Below, piece by piece: positions 16,237 through 17,963 of a DNA stretch of 17,963 nucleotides (positions are counted from its first letter, which is position 1; each line of letters starts with the position of its first letter). This DNA is from Coriobacteriales bacterium (GTDB taxonomy: Bacteria > Actinomycetota > Coriobacteriia > Coriobacteriales > UBA8131), in assembly GCA_031267175.1 (NCBI GenBank), contig JAIRZP010000048.1, positions 1 to 17,963 on the forward strand, in the 5' to 3' direction. A program made the position numbers and the translations under genes. The notes below the pieces were generated by a model. That model was not told where the DNA came from, did not search any database, and was given only the letters and a program-made list of their open reading frames with translations.

Positions 16237-17544
16237 TTATACGTGGCTCAGGCAGAACGCGGCATACAATGGTAACGACCGAATGCCGTTTTCCAGCCCA
16301 AAGTTCTTCTGAGAGAAGCGCAAAGCGTATGCCGGCTTGTATTTTTCGCGATAGAGAGAAAGACTCTTAGAGCGCACATTGCCGCCAGCCTTGACCTCAA
16401 CCGGAATAATACCGTCAGTCGTCTGCATAAGGAAGTCTACCTCAGCGGTGTTTTCGCTTGACCAGTAGTGCAAATCCAGAGCCTGAGCCTTCATATGCTG
16501 GGCGATATAGTTTTCTGTGATGGCACCTCTGTAGTCGAATTCTTCTTGAAGAAGCAACGTGGCAAAGGGAATTTTGAGGATGCTCCGGAGCAACCCGACG
16601 TCACTCAGAAAAAGTTTGAAATAACCCGCCTGTTCATTGCCTCTGAGGGGAATCTGCGGTCTCGTCACTCTCGTTGATTCCAGACAAAGCCCCGCCGCCT
16701 CCAACCAGTCCAAGGCCGTTTCGTAGTTTTTGGCACGTGCTGAGTGAGCAACCTTGGCGTACTGGAACTTATTGGCCGTATTTGCAAGTTGCGAAGGGAT
16801 ACTGTGGTAGAGGCGTTCGATTCTCAGAGATTCACTTGCATTGGATACGTATCTGTTCATGTCATCAAAATACGCCTCAAGAATGCTGTCCGCCAGCTCA
16901 GCGTCAAAGCGGGTCAGATCCTTATTGGCATCAACGAGACTTTGGACAGCCTCGGGCATCCCGCCAACACAAAGGTAGAGCATATAGTATCCGAGCGCCT
17001 TGTTATGGAGTGGCAACACGAGCTTTTCGTTTTGTTCGAAGCATTGCTGAATCTGCTTGACCAGCGCATCCTCGCCAAACGCCAGCATGAACTCTCTGAT
17101 GTCCATCGGATACAGAGTGAGCGTCTTGATCTGTCCAACAGGAAACGAGGTTTTCATACGTCGGAGCTTTACACCCAAGAGTGACCCCGAGCAGATGATA
17201 TTGACTTCGGGGTGCCTTTCCCTGAAAAACTTCAGCGCAGAAATCAGGCTCTCAGACTCCTGGATCTCATCTATGAAAAGCACCTTGGACGAGCCTTCAA
17301 AATCCCGGCCCACGAGAGCCTTGAGTGCCAGATACTTTTCCTGCGCATTGAGTGATGAATCATACAGCTGCACCACATCGCTGTCATCCAAGAGATTGAT
17401 GGTCACATGCTCTGCGTACTCATTGCCTATGAACTGCTCTACAAGCCAGGTTTTGCCGGTTTGGCGCGCTCCCAACAGTAACAGAGGCTTATGATGCGCT
17501 TCTGTTTTCCAGGCAAGCATAGCTTTGTACAAGGTTCGTTCCAT
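16237..17544 (-). CDS. AAA-family ATPase with DUF4143 C-terminal domain
   Basis: Role unknown; the family (AAA_14 plus DUF4143) is common, variable and often horizontally acquired. The 435-aa product has Walker A GARQTGKT (25-32), Walker B VLFIDEIQ (88-95), a sensor-type CSGSLLG (118-124) and a C-terminal domain (about 210-435). Within that domain GAITENYIAQHM (340-351), EVDFL (368-372) and IPVEVKAG (380-387) form a pattern like the E...D...ExK core of PD-(D/E)xK nucleases. The coding sequence is poorer in G+C: 17221-17280 has 27 of 60, against 42 of 60 in clpB at 6001-6060. The ATG at 17544 lies only 6 bases after a TATAAT box, so translation is probably leaderless. No membrane segment. Flanked on both sides by matching repeats. 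Confidence 0.88.
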   Translation of the reverse strand: MERTLYKAMLAWKTEAHHKPLLLLGARQTGKTWLVEQFIGNEYAEHVTINLLDDSDVVQLYDSSLNAQEKYLALKALVGRDFEGSSKVLFIDEIQESESLISALKFFRERHPEVNIICSGSLLGVKLRRMKTSFPVGQIKTLTLYPMDIREFMLAFGEDALVKQIQQCFEQNEKLVLPLHNKALGYYMLYLCVGGMPEAVQSLVDANKDLTRFDAELADSILEAYFDDMNRYVSNASESLRIERLYHSIPSQLANTANKFQYAKVAHSARAKNYETALDWLEAAGLCLESTRVTRPQIPLRGNEQAGYFKLFLSDVGLLRSILKIPFATLLLQEEFDYRGAITENYIAQHMKAQALDLHYWSSENTAEVDFLMQTTDGIIPVEVKAGGNVRSKSLSLYREKYKPAYALRFSQKNFGLENGIRSLPLYAAFCLSHV

Positions 17545-17550
17545 GCGTCG

Positions 17551-17578
17551 ATTATAGCACGTTTTGCGAAAATGGCAG
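17551..17578 (-). promoter_or_regulatory. Leaderless-type promoter of the ATPase gene
   Basis: Minus-strand extended -10 TGC-TATAAT (17551-17559), and CTGCCA as -35 (17573-17578, 4/6) with a 16-base spacer. Six bases separate TATAAT from the ATG, so transcription should start at or within a base of the start codon. No Shine-Dalgarno is present. The 33-bp repeats begin exactly at the -35. Confidence 0.65.
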
Positions 17579-17682
17579 GTTCGTTACAGCAAATCGTTGC
17601 GTTTTTCATAGGTTCGTTTGGCTAAATCGTTGCGTTTTTCATAGATTCGTTAGGGCAAATCGTTGCGTTTTTCATAGATTCG
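17578..17682. repeat. Three 33-bp tandem repeats plus a partial unit
   Basis: Units 17578-17610, 17611-17643 and 17644-17676, with a 6-base start of a fourth (17677-17682). The last 19 bases of each unit (AAATCGTTGCGTTTTTCATA-type core) are identical; differences are in the G(G/A)TTCGTT-plus-five-bases part. No gaps, so this is not a CRISPR array. Each unit is close to three DNA turns, so identical faces would repeat along the helix. Position directly upstream of the ATPase -35 suggests a protein-binding array. Confidence 0.88.
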
Positions 17683-17728
17683 ACAGCGGGGACAGGTCGG
17701 CGCGGGGCGATTGCCATCGCCCCCTACG
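17682..17728. repeat. Composite repeat right of the ATPase gene
   Basis: Contains GACAGCGGGGACA (17682-17694), the inverse of 16208-16220; CGGGGCGATTGCCATCG (17703-17719), identical to 16166-16182; and an 8-bp hairpin GGGGCGAT-TGCC-ATCGCCCC (17704-17723) ending in CCTACG (17723-17728). The mazG stop codon (17724-17726) lies inside it. Confidence 0.75.
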
Positions 17729-17963
17729 ATGCCTGCTCCAGTTTTGCGTGATTCCAGAGCTCGTCCCAGCCTTGCTCGTCGAGTTCGCGCAGGTCAAAGC
17801 CCTCGCTGGCCGCTTCCTCTTCCATGGCCGCCCAGCGCGCGCGGAACTTGTCGCAGGAGCGCCTGAGCGCCGTCTCCGCGTCGATGTTGTTCCAGCGGGC
17901 GATATTAACGAGGGTGAAGAGGATGTCGCCGAACTCTTCTTCGGCCTCCTCAGAATCCCCCTC
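17724..17963 (-). CDS. mazG: MazG nucleoside triphosphate pyrophosphohydrolase, C-terminal part (runs off window)
   Basis: Hydrolyses NTPs to NMP and PPi, lowering (p)ppGpp effects and clearing damaged nucleotides (family). Only the last 79 residues are in the window; the frame is open through position 17963. Seen: EEAEEEFGDILFTLVNIARWNNIDAETALRRSCDKFRARW, the second MazG helical pair with its Mg-binding EExxxExxD-type acidic pattern, then a short acidic tail and WDELWNHAK, the usual C-terminus. The TAG at 17724-17726 lies in the CGTAGGGG head of a palindromic repeat, so the repeat touches the very end of the gene. The symbol is given with care, because the N-terminal half is not visible. Confidence 0.85.
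   Translation of the reverse strand, partial: EGDSEEAEEEFGDILFTLVNIARWNNIDAETALRRSCDKFRARWAAMEEEAASEGFDLRELDEQGWDELWNHAKLEQAS

Noticed and set aside
17578..17682. CRISPR array
   Set aside because: The 33-bp units are back to back with no spacers and no cas genes nearby.

Overview
The window reads as a G+C-rich actinobacterial chromosome, most likely Coriobacteriia (the gut-associated Eggerthella/Slackia/Olsenella-type lineage). The main evidence is a dnaK-grpE-dnaJ-hspR-clpB cluster with the MerR-type repressor HspR instead of HrcA/CIRCE, together with a DUF2510 membrane protein and a K+-dependent-type membrane pyrophosphatase. The class is inferred from gene content only. Almost every gene is on the minus strand. 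The single plus-strand gene is a small antitoxin-like gene at 3728-3949.

Layout from low to high coordinates. 1-138: a possible 45-residue small ORF. 192-224: terminator of hppA. 258-2354: hppA, ion-pumping pyrophosphatase. 2355-2723: hppA promoter/leader, a palindromic repeat element and a duplicated copy of the ribF 3' end. 2724-3635: ribF, sharing a divergent promoter region with 3728-3949, a DUF1902/HicB-like antitoxin gene whose partner hicA survives only as a start-codon stub. 3985-10956: the heat-shock cluster, transcribed dnaK -> grpE -> dnaJ -> hspR -> clpB from a promoter near 11121-11149 that overlaps a degenerate HspR-operator-like sequence. 11198-11234: terminator of the next gene. 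11270-12403: DUF2510 membrane protein with a Pro/Gln-rich stalk. 12550-14364: typA/bipA GTPase, with a long palindromic repeat in its leader. 14482-15966: lipoprotein adenosine deaminase. 15967-16236: its promoter plus two palindromic repeats. 16237-17544: an AAA/DUF4143 ATPase, less G+C-rich than its neighbours, with a leaderless-type promoter preceded by three 33-bp tandem repeats. 17724-17963: the C-terminal part of mazG, running off the window.

How the genes fit together: the central block is one stress regulon. The DnaK/DnaJ/GrpE chaperone machine is encoded with its own repressor (HspR, which in other actinobacteria uses DnaK as co-repressor) and the disaggregase ClpB. TypA, the pyrophosphatase, RibF and MazG are separate housekeeping or stress-adaptation genes. 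The accessory signals are the intergenic palindromes (at least four kinds), the broken hicBA-type module and the repeat-bracketed ATPase.

The best candidate for something undescribed is the ATPase unit at about 16166-17728. It is bracketed by a perfect 13-bp inverted repeat and outer 17-bp direct repeats of a palindromic family, and three perfectly phased 33-bp repeats abut its -35 box. Second is an insert of about 80 residues in the second AAA+ module of ClpB. No rRNA, tRNA, CRISPR array, insertion-sequence transposase or replication origin was seen.
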